Assembly: GCA_020041925.1 (NCBI GenBank)
Contig: CP083409.1
Strand: one strand, 5' to 3'
From: Faucicola osloensis_D
GTDB taxonomy: Bacteria > Pseudomonadota > Gammaproteobacteria > Pseudomonadales > Moraxellaceae
Length of the DNA stretch: 64,000 nt
The first letter of the stretch is position 1. Each line of letters begins with the position of its first letter. Shown here in pieces: positions 17,539 to 26,636 of the stretch. Below the pieces are notes generated by a model that did no database searches, was not told where the DNA came from, and worked only from the letters and a program-made list of their open reading frames with translations. The position numbers and the translations under genes are program-made.

Positions 17539-18366
17539 TTATATATATTCCTCACAACTAGTTTGAGTGTTAAAGTTAACTTCATTTCTTCTTAATTTTA
17601 AATAATGAGACTTCATAAAGACTTCGGATATATAATATAAAGGTACATTTAATGCAGATTGAATCAGTACTCTAGACCAAAATTTATCCATTGGGTACTT
17701 CTTATTTAAGTATATTAAAGACGGTATTACTTTCAAATATTTTGGATAATATAAGGTGCCAAATTCTCTATAAAATAATAAAGGCTCATTAGTTATCATA
17801 AAATCACTAAACGACTTCGTTCGATACCATAACTCAGCATCTTCAATACGTATTGCTTTTTCATCATACGGATTATCAACAAACCATTGTTTTTTTGCCA
17901 TAATTGTCGGATGGATAAAATGGTTAACCTTCATCAATCCAGACTGCTGCCTGTATCGTATTCCAAATACCAAATCATTTTCATCAATCACATAAGCATT
18001 GGTACCTAATACATTGATACTGGGGTTTTCTGTAAGTATTTGTAATTGGGTTTCTAATCTTTTTGGATGCATAATATCATCCGCATCCATTCTGGCGATA
18101 TACTCGCCATTAGATAATACTGCTAACTCATTAAGCCTGGCTCCCAAGCCTTTATTTTTACCATCAGAAAAAACTTTGATTCTATTATCCTGTTGCTCAA
18201 AACCTTTAGCCATTTTAAGCGATCCATCATTTGAACCATCATCAAACAATAGTAACTCCCAATTGTCATAAGACTGACTAATGACAGACTCAATAGCCTT
18301 AGATAAGAACTTTTCAGCATTAAAAAAAGGAATACCAATACTAATCAAATCTTTATCAGCTTGCAT
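17539..18366 (-). CDS. glycosyltransferase family 2 (capsule locus)
   Basis: A GT-A fold transferase of 275 residues with the N-terminal ISIGIPFFNAEKFL, the acidic DDGSNDGS motif and the metal-binding ARMDADDIMHPKRL motif near residue 93. No transmembrane helix is evident, so it is probably a soluble or peripheral inner-membrane enzyme acting on the lipid-linked repeat. Its start overlaps the end of the wzy-like gene by 11 bases, and its stop abuts the next transferase, so the three are one translationally coupled unit. Confidence 0.87.
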   Translation of the reverse strand: MQADKDLISIGIPFFNAEKFLSKAIESVISQSYDNWELLLFDDGSNDGSLKMAKGFEQQDNRIKVFSDGKNKGLGARLNELAVLSNGEYIARMDADDIMHPKRLETQLQILTENPSINVLGTNAYVIDENDLVFGIRYRQQSGLMKVNHFIHPTIMAKKQWFVDNPYDEKAIRIEDAELWYRTKSFSDFMITNEPLLFYREFGTLYYPKYLKVIPSLIYLNKKYPMDKFWSRVLIQSALNVPLYYISEVFMKSHYLKLRRNEVNFNTQTSCEEYI

Positions 18367-19474
18367 AAAATTTAAACCCTACGTAAATTAAAATAAGCAT
18401 TAAAATGTAATGTATTTTAATTTTAGCTTTTAAATATGGTGAATAAAATAGAGGGATAATTAAAAAAGGTATTATAACCCAGGAAAATAATCCCCATCTA
18501 TCAGAAAATGGCAATTGAAAAGCCAAAAAGAAAACTGAACTTGCTAAAATATAATATATAAATATTACATCATATTGTTTTTTCAAAACTTGATTTGTTA
18601 AGTTCTTTCTAACATAAGAAGCAATAAATAGAAAAAAAGTATTAAAAGCAGCAAACTGTGGTTTAAAACCTACGACATAATCATAAGTTTCACCGTTAAT
18701 GTATATATTTTTATTATTATTACCTAATGCATTGGAAAGTATAGGAGAAATATTTAATAATCCAATATCTATAAAGGCTAAATAAAGTGCAATAAAATAA
18801 ATTATTATAAGAAAGTAGATTATTTTATCTTGCTTTGACGATAAATAATACGAAATAAATATCAGAAAAACAGGAATTATAGATGTTAAATGAAAGGAGA
18901 TAGCGAGAATAAGAAATATAAATACTTTATATTTATTATCATTTTTTAGTAACAGTGTAAACGAATACAGTATTATAGATAAAGATACGCCTTGTCTGAT
19001 TACATTCATACTCATACTTGAAAAAAAGAAAAAAGACATAAAGGAAAATTGAGCCATAAGAATATTAGCTTTATAAAACCTAGTGTAATTCTCTAAAGAT
19101 TTATATATAAAAATAAAAAACAAACTAGCTATAAGTAATAAAAAAGCAGTATAATCGAAAGCAAAAAACTGAAGAAATTTACTGATCAATGGAAATAAAA
19201 ATTCATTATCAAATTTTATTTCGGGGGTGTCTTGCCATAATAATATATAATAATTCTCAGTATCAGCACCTACACTCTGTGCTCTATAACCTGTTATTAA
19301 AATTAATAGTAAAATAATTATTATTGTAAAATATCGTGATAATCTATTTAGAGTAATCGAATTATTTCTGATTTCATAATAAATAGAATTTAAGATTACA
19401 AAATAAGCAGTAATAATATATATTATATTGAAATATAAATAGTATTCATTTAATCCTATCAAATTTTCTTTCAT
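18356..19474 (-). CDS. wzy: EpsG/Wzy-type polysaccharide polymerase
   Basis: A hydrophobic protein of 372 residues with about ten transmembrane segments. It has the features of the EpsG family: GADTENYY after the second or third helix, then MNVIRQGVSLSIILYSF and ISFHLTSIIPVF. Such proteins polymerise undecaprenyl-linked repeat units in the periplasm. Locus position among transferases supports the Wzy role. The DNA is very A+T-rich. Specificity cannot be deduced. It is the gene nearest the IS1 wreckage, but its reading frame is intact. Confidence 0.8.
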   Translation of the reverse strand: MKENLIGLNEYYLYFNIIYIITAYFVILNSIYYEIRNNSITLNRLSRYFTIIIILLLILITGYRAQSVGADTENYYILLWQDTPEIKFDNEFLFPLISKFLQFFAFDYTAFLLLIASLFFIFIYKSLENYTRFYKANILMAQFSFMSFFFFSSMSMNVIRQGVSLSIILYSFTLLLKNDNKYKVFIFLILAISFHLTSIIPVFLIFISYYLSSKQDKIIYFLIIIYFIALYLAFIDIGLLNISPILSNALGNNNKNIYINGETYDYVVGFKPQFAAFNTFFLFIASYVRKNLTNQVLKKQYDVIFIYYILASSVFFLAFQLPFSDRWGLFSWVIIPFLIIPLFYSPYLKAKIKIHYILMLILIYVGFKFYAS

Positions 19475-19627
19475 TAATATATAACCATCGAGATATTAGA
19501 TTAAGCAAATACTAAATACTTACTAAAACATTTCCTAACTATATAAGATTATAGTTTAAAAGTACGTATATTAGAGTTAGCTATAATTAACAAAGTGAAA
19601 TAGTAGATCAAAGGCATTTAAATAGTT

Positions 19628-20427
19628 GGCTGTGGTATAAAAAGAATGCTCACTATACCCAGCCATAATTGACATAGTGAAACAGTAAATCGAATGCTTT
19701 AAAATGATTTTCTAATTTCTTAGAAAAACAACACGTCTTTCGGAATACACGCCTAAGCCTTTGCCTAAAGCGATTGTTGTTGCCTTCAATATCAACCGTA
19801 TGGCGTTTACCTACTTGTTTAAAGTCAACATCAAAGGCGGTTAAAAAACTATCCTAGTTATCACAGCAGATATAGCCAAAATCAATGCTCAACGCATCAA
19901 GCTTGGCTCTTAGCTCTCTAGCCGTCTTCAGATTACGTTTACCCCATACGAAGGCAACAATCTCACTGGTATCTGAGTCGTATGCATAGACTAGCCATAC
20001 CTTGTTCTTCTTATGCCCTACATACGTCCAAAACTCATCAACTTGCAGTTTGCGGTAATAGCGTCGTTTAGGTCTTATCTCGTAATTGGAATTAACTAAA
20101 ACGCTTAATACTTTGTACTTGCTAACTTTCTCAATGACAACAATGTCAGCAACACTACAGCCTTGAACTAGCATTAAGCGTATCTTGGCATCAATATCGC
20201 CTTTACAGCCTTGGTAACTTAGCTTCGTTTCATGAATGAATTGTCGATGACAGTCTTTGCATTGATAGTTCTGTTTACCATAGATTTTCCAGCCATTTTT
20301 CTTTATACTTAAACCCAGACAGCTTGGGCATCTGATTGTAATTTGTGTCTTCATAACCTCAAATTATCATCTTTTTCTCAAGTTGTCTTTTTTATTTCTA
20401 CTTCAGCATACTTTTCAGACTAGTACC
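19628..20427 (-). mobile_element. IS1-family element, copy A (800 bp)
   Basis: The terminal inverted repeats are GGCTGTGGTATAAAAAGAAT at 19628 and the complement of a sequence ending AGTACC at 20427 (GGTACTAGTCTGAAAAGTAT). They share the core GG..(T)..T.AAAA.TATGCT-like pattern of about 23 bases. The transposase inside has an internal stop. There is no matching target duplication (left AAATAGTT, right GATTTTTT), consistent with a deletion at or after insertion into copy D. Confidence 0.85.
19653..20354 (-). pseudogene. IS1 transposase of copy A, inactivated by a nonsense codon
   Basis: The frame encodes a 233-codon single-frame IS1-type transposase. It has an N-terminal zinc finger (CPSC...CKDC, InsA-like), a helix-turn-helix, then a DDE domain with VDEFWTY, CCDN and VDIEGNNNRF. 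The Trp codon after CCDN is TAG at 19854-19856; the other copies read TGG there. The product stops at residue 166, before the catalytic glutamate. Apart from this one base the frame is open to the normal end (YGWV). Confidence 0.88.
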
Positions 20428-20824
20428 GATTTTTTAAATCATTACGATATTGATAATGCTACAGCATCGAAATAACATTAAGCTTATTTCGTTCTTGATA
20501 CGGCTTTGACATCCTTTATAGCTAGTTCTGATCCATGGACAAATTATCAATGATATTCTTTACATTGATAGTTCAATTTGCAATAGATTTTTTGCCATCT
20601 TTCTTTATAGTTAAACTTAGAAAACTTAAGCATTGGATATTTGATAATGATTGGTATCTTCAACGCCTTAAATTATCATCATTTTCTTGCTTTTTCTTTC
20701 TTATTTCTTTGTGAGCATAATTTTCTTATCACTAAAACACATTAATAAATAACTTAGGGTAGTAAAATTTTAACAAATAAACAAAGATTTTTCATAAAAA
20801 TTAATATTTTATATCAAGTATTGA

Positions 20825-21844
20825 TTAAGTGTCAATAGTTTGCATTAATCTATCTATATAGATATCATCATTATAAAATTTTTCGAAAATTTTTTCACAT
20901 TTTTCTAAAAACTCATCCATATCGATTTTAATATTATGGTGCTCAAGAATTTTATTAGCAATTATTTTGTTTGTATTGTCAGGATTTATCTTAATAGCAA
21001 AGTCACCTAGATTTATATTCGCCTCAAAAGCATCTATTACATTGGTATATATTGGTATTAATCCTGCAGCTAAATAAGAATTCATTTTTGTTGGTGTAGA
21101 AACATTATTAACGACATGATTTTCTCTAATTAGAAAAGCATATTTGTAATGAGCTAATCTAGCTTGAAGCTTATTTAGTTCGCAATAATCAACAAGAACA
21201 TTTTTTAATTGATATTTGTTTATCAGTTCCTGTGCTTTCTTTATATCGCTTGTTAGAAGAGTCAGTGTGGCTGAATTATTAAAATTTTGAATTTCTTTAA
21301 AAATTAATAATGTCTTATCAATACATTGCCAAGCAAATAGCCCACCTGCATAAACAAAATTAAGATTATCAAGCTTATTCATATTGTTTTTAAAAGCAAA
21401 TCTATCTATATGTTTATTGTAACAAGGTATAATTACAGATTTTTGACTTAAATCTAACTTATATTTACATTCGTAATGTTTTTTCATACTATCTGATACA
21501 AAAATACACAAATCACTTCTTTTAAGTACCAATTTCTCTATAAAACATAGTACATAATACATTATAAAGGATCTAGGATTATTACCATGTAATAATATAT
21601 ATTCTTCAGGACCAATTCCTTGAAACCAATGAATCAGCTTTCCTGTTTGTCTTATTATTTTAAGGCAATCAATAGGCCGTATAGTCACTATAATGTCTTT
21701 GTCTTTAACATCTTTATAATCATCTGTTTTAATTACACTATATTTTTCATTTGAAAAACTTTTTTCTATTAACTTACAATAATACTCAGTTGCATCATTA
21801 ACAGTACCTTTGGGCAAATAGAATCCCACATTTTGTCTTTTCAT
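20825..21844 (-). CDS. glycosyltransferase, GT-B fold (family 4-like; capsule locus)
   Basis: A 339-residue protein, distantly family 4-like. It begins with GFYLPKGTVNDATEYY; has IHWFQGIGPEEYI and CIFVSDSMKKHYE (acceptor domain), then FVYAGGLFAWQCIDKTL, where donor-binding domains start, and NNVSTPTKMNSYLAAGLIP, which resembles the E/D-rich C-terminal site of such enzymes. It is very A+T-rich. It is now isolated between IS1 copies A/D and B/C, cut off from wecB on one side and the wzy-like gene on the other, so its transcription may depend on readthrough across the IS copies. The sugar is unknown. Confidence 0.7.
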   Translation of the reverse strand: MKRQNVGFYLPKGTVNDATEYYCKLIEKSFSNEKYSVIKTDDYKDVKDKDIIVTIRPIDCLKIIRQTGKLIHWFQGIGPEEYILLHGNNPRSFIMYYVLCFIEKLVLKRSDLCIFVSDSMKKHYECKYKLDLSQKSVIIPCYNKHIDRFAFKNNMNKLDNLNFVYAGGLFAWQCIDKTLLIFKEIQNFNNSATLTLLTSDIKKAQELINKYQLKNVLVDYCELNKLQARLAHYKYAFLIRENHVVNNVSTPTKMNSYLAAGLIPIYTNVIDAFEANINLGDFAIKINPDNTNKIIANKILEHHNIKIDMDEFLEKCEKIFEKFYNDDIYIDRLMQTIDT

Positions 21845-22250
21845 ATATACTTACCAAATCAAAACCTCACTGAGAATAAAATGACTATTATAGTGAAGCA
21901 ATTTTTCAATGAATTATTTTACATCAGAATTATAACATCTAAAGATAAAAATTAGGGTGTGGTATAAAAAGAATGCTCACTATGCCCAGCCATAATTGAC
22001 ATAGTGAAACAGTAAATCGAATGCTTTAAAATGATTTTCTAATTTCTTAGAAAAACAACACGTCTTTCGGAATACACGCCTAAGCCTAAAGCGATTGTTG
22101 TTGCCTTCAATATCAACCGTATGGCGTTTACCTACTTGTTTAAAGTCAAAATCAAAGGCGGTTAAAAAACTATCCCAGTTATCACAGCAGATATAGCCAA
22201 AGTCAATACCCAACGCATCAAGCTTGGCTCTTAGCTCCCTAGCCGTCTTT

Positions 22251-22258
22251 AGATTGCG
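22251..22258. repeat. 8-bp target site duplication, left copy
   Basis: AGATTGCG directly left of copy C, identical to 23064-23071. In uninterrupted copy A the same place reads AGATTACG once. This proves copy C inserted into copy B. Confidence 0.92.
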
Positions 22259-23063
22259 GGCTGTGGCCTAAAAAGTATGCTCACTAGACCCAGCCATAAT
22301 TGACGTAGTGAAACAGTAAATTAAAGGCTTTTAAATGATTAGTGAGCTTTTTGGAGAAACAACAGGTCTTTCTAAAAGCTCGCCTAAGCCTATGTCTGAA
22401 ACGATTGTTATTACCTTCGATATCAACGGTATAGCATTTTCCTACCTTCTTGAAATCAAAGTCGAATGCCGTTAAAAAGCTGTCCCAGTTATCGCAGCAC
22501 ACATAGCCAAAGTCAACGCCTAGCTTATTAAGCTTTGCTCGCAGTTGCTTAGCTGTTTGTAAGTTGCGCTTACCCCAAACAAAGGCGACGATTTCATTTG
22601 TATCTGGGTCGTAGGCATACACAAGCCAAACCTTGTTTTTCTTGTGGCCTACATACGTCCAAAACTCATCAACTTGTATTCTTCGGTAGTAGCGTTTCTT
22701 AGGTTTGATTTGATGCGCTGATTTGACTAAGACACTCAATACTTTGTATTTACTGACTTTCTCTATAACTACAATGTCAGCAATACTGCAACCTCGAACG
22801 AGCATTAACCGTATCTTGGCTTCAATATGTAATTGACAGCCTTTATACTTTAGTTGTGATTCATCAATAAATTGACGTTGGCAATCTTTACATTGGTAAT
22901 TTTGCTTACCATAGATTAGATTTTCCAGCCATTACGCTTTATACTATTGCTAAGACAGCTTGGGTAGCTGATTGTAATTTGTGTCTTCATAACCTCAAAT
23001 TATCATCTTTATCCCAAGTTGTCTTTTTTATTTCTATGCCAGCATACTTTTCATACCACTACC
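22259..23063 (-). mobile_element. IS1-family element, copy C (805 bp), inserted in copy B
   Basis: Ends GGCTGTGGCCTAAAAAGTAT and (complement) GGTAGTGGTATGAAAAGTAT match at most of 23 positions. The element is clearly diverged from A and B at DNA level and is a second IS1 type. It is flanked by the perfect 8-base duplication AGATTGCG. Orientation is the same as the other copies. Confidence 0.9.
22284..22990 (-). pseudogene. IS1 transposase of copy C, frameshifted near the N-terminus
   Basis: Starting at ATG 22990 the frame reads MKTQITISYPSC..., in which the first zinc-finger Cys is Tyr. It meets a stop after NGWKI because of a five-base duplication (about 22914-22918; ATAGATTAGATTTT against ATAGATTTT in the other copies). 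The rest of the transposase, from MLVRGCSIADIV to YGWV, is open. It includes the DDE residues in VDEFW, CCDNWDSF and VDIEGNNN. A shortened protein without zinc finger could still be made from 22805. Confidence 0.85.
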
Positions 23064-23071
23064 AGATTGCG
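23064..23071. repeat. 8-bp target site duplication, right copy
   Basis: AGATTGCG directly right of copy C, identical to 22251-22258. Confidence 0.92.
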
Positions 23072-23531
23072 TTTGCCCCATACGAAGGCAACAATCTCAC
23101 TGGTATCTGAGTCGTATGCATAGACTAGCCATACCTTGTTCTTCTTATGCCCTACATACGTCCAAAACTCATCAACTTGCAGTTTGCGGTAATAGCGTTG
23201 TTTGGGTTTTATATCATGGTTTGAATTGACCAAAACGCTTAATACTTTGTACTTGCTAACTTTCTCAATGACAACAATATCAGCAATGCTACAGCCTCGT
23301 ACTAACATTAAACGTATCTTGGCATTGATTTCGCTTTTGCATCCTTGGTAGCTTAAATCTGTCTCATGGATGAATTGCCGATGGCAGTCTTTGCATCGAT
23401 AATTCTGTTTACCATAGATTTTCCAGCCATTTTTCTTTATACTTAAACCCAGACAGCTTGGGCATCTGATTGTAATTTGTGTCTTCATAACCTCAAATTA
23501 TCATCTTTTTCTCACGCTGTCTTTTTTATTT

Positions 23532-24662
23532 CTACTTCAGCATACTTTTCAGACCAGTACCAAAATTTAATATCCGTTCACATGCTTTACCATCTCCATA
23601 TGGATTATGTAATTCACTCATAGCATTATATAATGTTGGATTATTTAAAAGTTTTTCGCATTCCCTCTTAATTTTTTCTTTATCAGTTCCTACTAATATC
23701 ACAGTACCTGCCTCAACTGCCTCAGGGCGTTCAGTCGTTTCTCGCATAACTAGTACTGGCTTTCCTAAGCTTGGCGCTTCTTCCTGTACTCCACCGCTAT
23801 CGGTAATAATAAGATAAGATTGATTCATCAACCAAACAAACGCTGGATAAGCTAAAGGATTAATTAATTTAATATTATCGATATTCGATAAAATCTTATA
23901 AACAGGTTCTTTTACATTTGGATTCAAATGAACAGGATAAATAATTTGAACATCACTATTATTAATTGCAATATCTTTTAATGCCTCACAGATATTAATA
24001 AAGCCTTGTCCATGGTTTTCTCTTCTATGACCCGTTACTAATATGATTTTTTTATTTTTGATAATTATACTTTTTAAAAACTCAATTTCCAGATTGTTGA
24101 TATTTTCAACTTTTTGTGAACTTTGTAATAAAGCATCAATAACCGTATTACCTGTAACTATTATTGTTTCTTCATTTACACCTTCAGCTAATAAATTATC
24201 CTTAGATTTTTGAGTAGGTGCAAAATGATAATCAGCAATCACTCCTGTAATCTTCCTATTGATTTCTTCTGGAAAAGGAGATCTTTTATTAAAAGTTCTA
24301 AGCCCTGCTTCCACATGACAAACTTTTGCACCAGAATAAAAACTTGCAATGCTACTTGCAAGAGTGGTCGTTGTGTCACCATGAACAAATACAAATTCAG
24401 GCTTAAAATCTTCCAATACTTCTTTCAAACCAATGATAATATCTGAAGTTAATGTATATAAGTTTTGATTTGGTCTCATTAAATTTAAGTCATAGTCTGG
24501 CTCAATATCAAAAAAATCCAAAACCTGATCAAGCATTTCTCTATGTTGACCACTAACACAAACTTTCGTCTCAAATGTTTTATCATCTTTAAAAGCTTTA
24601 ACTAATGGAGCCATTTTAATAGCTTCAGGTCTAGTACCAAATACCAGCAATACGTTTGTCAT
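23532..24662 (-). CDS. wecB: UDP-N-acetylglucosamine 2-epimerase (non-hydrolysing)
   Basis: The enzyme interconverts UDP-GlcNAc and UDP-ManNAc in the cytoplasm, supplying ManNAc for capsule. The 376-residue protein has FGTRPEAIKMAPL, VHGDTTTTLA, HVEAGLRT, ITGHRRENHGQG-type (VTGHRRENHGQGF) and DSGGVQEEAPSLGKPVLVMR, all family hallmarks. The start ATGA overlaps the wzx stop. The last nine codons and stop (23561-23532, GTGLKSMLK) lie inside the terminal repeat of IS1 copy B, so the natural C-terminus was replaced. The catalytic core is intact and the loss is probably only a few residues. No UDP-ManNAc dehydrogenase gene is in the window. Confidence 0.92.
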   Translation of the reverse strand: MTNVLLVFGTRPEAIKMAPLVKAFKDDKTFETKVCVSGQHREMLDQVLDFFDIEPDYDLNLMRPNQNLYTLTSDIIIGLKEVLEDFKPEFVFVHGDTTTTLASSIASFYSGAKVCHVEAGLRTFNKRSPFPEEINRKITGVIADYHFAPTQKSKDNLLAEGVNEETIIVTGNTVIDALLQSSQKVENINNLEIEFLKSIIIKNKKIILVTGHRRENHGQGFINICEALKDIAINNSDVQIIYPVHLNPNVKEPVYKILSNIDNIKLINPLAYPAFVWLMNQSYLIITDSGGVQEEAPSLGKPVLVMRETTERPEAVEAGTVILVGTDKEKIKRECEKLLNNPTLYNAMSELHNPYGDGKACERILNFGTGLKSMLK

Positions 24663-25954
24663 AATTTATTTCTCACTACCATGAATTGTGTAAAAGTATG
24701 AATAATATAACTAATAAGAAAAGAAACACTTAAACCTAATGCACCCATATTATAAATATTAATTGTTACATAGGTGAAGAATATTAAGCTAGTCGCCCAA
24801 ATTGAATTAACTATAAATCCTAACCACATTTTATCTTGGCTGGCAATGGCTTGACCAATCACATTATTCACAGTAATAATAGCTGTAGTAATAAACATTA
24901 TTACCATAGGTAACAATGCATTTTGATAATTTTCTCCATATAATTTTATAATTAATGGAGAAAGAATAGTAAATAGCAGTGCTAAACCAGAACCTAGGTA
25001 AAAATTTATTTTAAGATTAATGTTAAAAATTTTTTTATAATTCTTCTGATCTTCAATTGAAGATGACAATAAAGGCAGAACAATTTGCGATAAAGCTGAG
25101 GGTATAAAAAGTATGGTATTTCTCCATTGATTAGCTATATCAAAATTTGCCATTTCATGATAACCATTTACCTGATTCACTAATAAATAGTTACAAATCC
25201 ATGTTACTGGACTTACCATTAATCCTGCTAAGATTGCGGGAAAGCTAAAGCGCCAAATAACCCCCAACTCATTAAAATTATTTAAACTAAAAAGTTTAAC
25301 ACTATAAGAATTATAGAAAAATTTCCTTAAAGTTAAGAAGTTAAGAATAAATAGCAATACATAATTTAAGCCAAATGCAATAACAATTTCACTTAAACTA
25401 TAGAACTTTGAGGCTATAATTAAACAAATCGAAGAAAATAAACCAGCAATAGTAGTGTTAATTGATAATTCTTTAAATCTTTCAAGCCCAGCTAGAATTC
25501 CTGCTTGTACACCATTTAATGATGCAAAAAATAAAATAAACGAACTTATTTGTATTTCTTTAGTTAAATTAGGAGCGTTTATTTGATTAGCAATATTAGA
25601 TGCAAAGAAATATACAGTAATAGCTAATATAAAACTTACAATAATTGAAAATAAGTTTGATAACCCAACAATATTTTCTACTTTTAATCTATTAGAATTT
25701 TTATATTGAGATACATACTTAGTAGCAGTTATACCTAATTCCATGCTTGCAAACATAACGAACATTAAAATAGTGGATTTAATTATTCCAAACTGCCCAT
25801 ACTCTTCTTTACTCAGATAATTAGTCATCAAAATTGTGGCAACTAATAATACTAATTTTGAAACTATATTCCCAGATAAGATCCAAAAACTATTAGTAAA
25901 AATTTTATTATATAAACTATCACTAAATAGATTCTTAATTTTACTAATTAGCAT
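24659..25954 (-). CDS. wzx: oligosaccharide flippase, Wzx type
   Basis: A membrane protein of 431 residues with about 12-14 transmembrane segments, belonging to the polysaccharide transporter branch of the MATE/MOP superfamily. It begins MLISKIKNLFSDSLYNKIFTN, then NSFWILSGNIVSKLVLL and MTNYLSKEEYGQFGII, a pattern typical of Wzx. It would move undecaprenyl-linked repeat units across the inner membrane before Wzy acts. ATG at 25954 is preferred to the TTG at 25966. Stop overlaps wecB by four bases. Confidence 0.87.
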   Translation of the reverse strand: MLISKIKNLFSDSLYNKIFTNSFWILSGNIVSKLVLLVATILMTNYLSKEEYGQFGIIKSTILMFVMFASMELGITATKYVSQYKNSNRLKVENIVGLSNLFSIIVSFILAITVYFFASNIANQINAPNLTKEIQISSFILFFASLNGVQAGILAGLERFKELSINTTIAGLFSSICLIIASKFYSLSEIVIAFGLNYVLLFILNFLTLRKFFYNSYSVKLFSLNNFNELGVIWRFSFPAILAGLMVSPVTWICNYLLVNQVNGYHEMANFDIANQWRNTILFIPSALSQIVLPLLSSSIEDQKNYKKIFNINLKINFYLGSGLALLFTILSPLIIKLYGENYQNALLPMVIMFITTAIITVNNVIGQAIASQDKMWLGFIVNSIWATSLIFFTYVTINIYNMGALGLSVSFLISYIIHTFTQFMVVRNKL

Positions 25955-25996
25955 ATATGTTACCAACTAAATTAATTCCTATTCTAAATATGTGAG

Positions 25997-26608
25997 TCAA
26001 GTAGAACTTTTAGGCTTATAGCCCTCAACATATCTTAGAAACTGAGCTCTAAGCCACTGCGTATCTTTAGTACTATTATTTTGAATTTGAACTGCATCTA
26101 CTACGTTTTTGATTTCATCAACACTATAAAAACGTTCTTTGGCTTTCATAATTAAAGGATGCTGAGTCTTCTCTATATTATCCCCATCGATGATTAACTC
26201 TTCATACAGTTTTTCACCGGGGCGCAAACCCGCAATAACAATTTCAATATCACCATTCGGATTATTTTGGTCTTTAACTTTAAGTCCACTCAACGTAATC
26301 ATACGTTTGGCGAGATCCATTATTTTAACAGGCTCACCCATATCCAGCACAAATACCTCGCCACCATGTGCCATTGCACCTGCTTGGATAACCAGCTGAG
26401 ATGCTTCAGGAATCGTCATGAAATACCTTGTCACGTCTGGATGCGTCAGGGTGATAGGCCCTCCTGCGGCAATTTGTTTATTTATTATACAGCGGTACGA
26501 CAGAACCCAATGACCCTAATACATTACCAAATCTGACCATACTGATAGTGGTTTTTGATTTGTCTGCAGCCATCGCTTGACACGCCAACTCTGCCACGCG
26601 TCTGATCT
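25997..26608 (-). pseudogene. remnant of a WbpM/CapD-type nucleotide-sugar 4,6-dehydratase
   Basis: Only the C-terminal part is present. It reads RRVAELACQAMAA... VRFGNVLGSLGSVVPLYNK, then a stop after a four-base duplication in a TTTATTTA run (26477-26485). In the +1-shifted frame it continues IAAGGPITLTHPDVTRYFMTIPEASQL and GLRPGEKLYEELI to 25997. Intact relatives have roughly 600 residues with membrane helices and an SDR domain. Here the first two thirds are gone and what remains is frameshifted. A 145-codon frame from ATG 26434 is open but cannot bind NAD. Confidence 0.85.
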
Positions 26609-26636
26609 AGTTTAATTAAATTTGTGAATAGAGGTT

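Larger units (their letters stand above)
19546..20736 (-). mobile_element. decayed IS1-family remnant (copy D), split by copy A
   Basis: Two blocks, 19546-19627 and 20428-20736, align without large gaps to the two ends of the other IS1 copies here, especially copy C. Examples are CTATAATTAACAAAGTGAAA against CCATAATTGACGTAGTGAAA, and the right terminal TAGTGATAAGAAAATTATGCT against TAGTGGTATGAAAAGTATGCT. About 400 bases of the middle are missing, and copy A sits in the gap. No coding capacity remains. It is the oldest layer of IS1 in this locus. Confidence 0.75.
21980..23488 (-). pseudogene. IS1 transposase of copy B, split by copy C
   Basis: The N-terminal part (23488 down to 23064) encodes the zinc finger and the first part of the DDE domain to WGKRN. 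The C-terminal part (22258 down to 21980) continues from the duplicated AGATTGCG to the end. The C-terminal part lacks two residues of the RFRQRLRR segment. Sequence is nearly identical to copy A outside these changes. The copy cannot make a full transposase. Confidence 0.87.
21955..23561 (-). mobile_element. IS1-family element, copy B, interrupted by copy C
   Basis: The left end GGGTGTGGTATAAAAAGAAT starts at 21955, and the right end is the complement of ...CAGACCAGTACC ending at 23561. Removing copy C and one 8-base duplication leaves 794 bases, six short of copy A. The difference is an in-frame six-base deletion near 22085. Flanks AAAAATTA (21947-21954) and AAAATTTA (23562-23569) agree at seven of eight positions and may be the original target duplication. 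The right end lies inside the 3' end of wecB. Confidence 0.87.

Noticed and set aside
25997..26434. The 145-codon frame as an independent short gene
   Set aside because: It is the C-terminus of a WbpM-type dehydratase; the upstream part is readable in another frame, so it is a remnant and not a gene.
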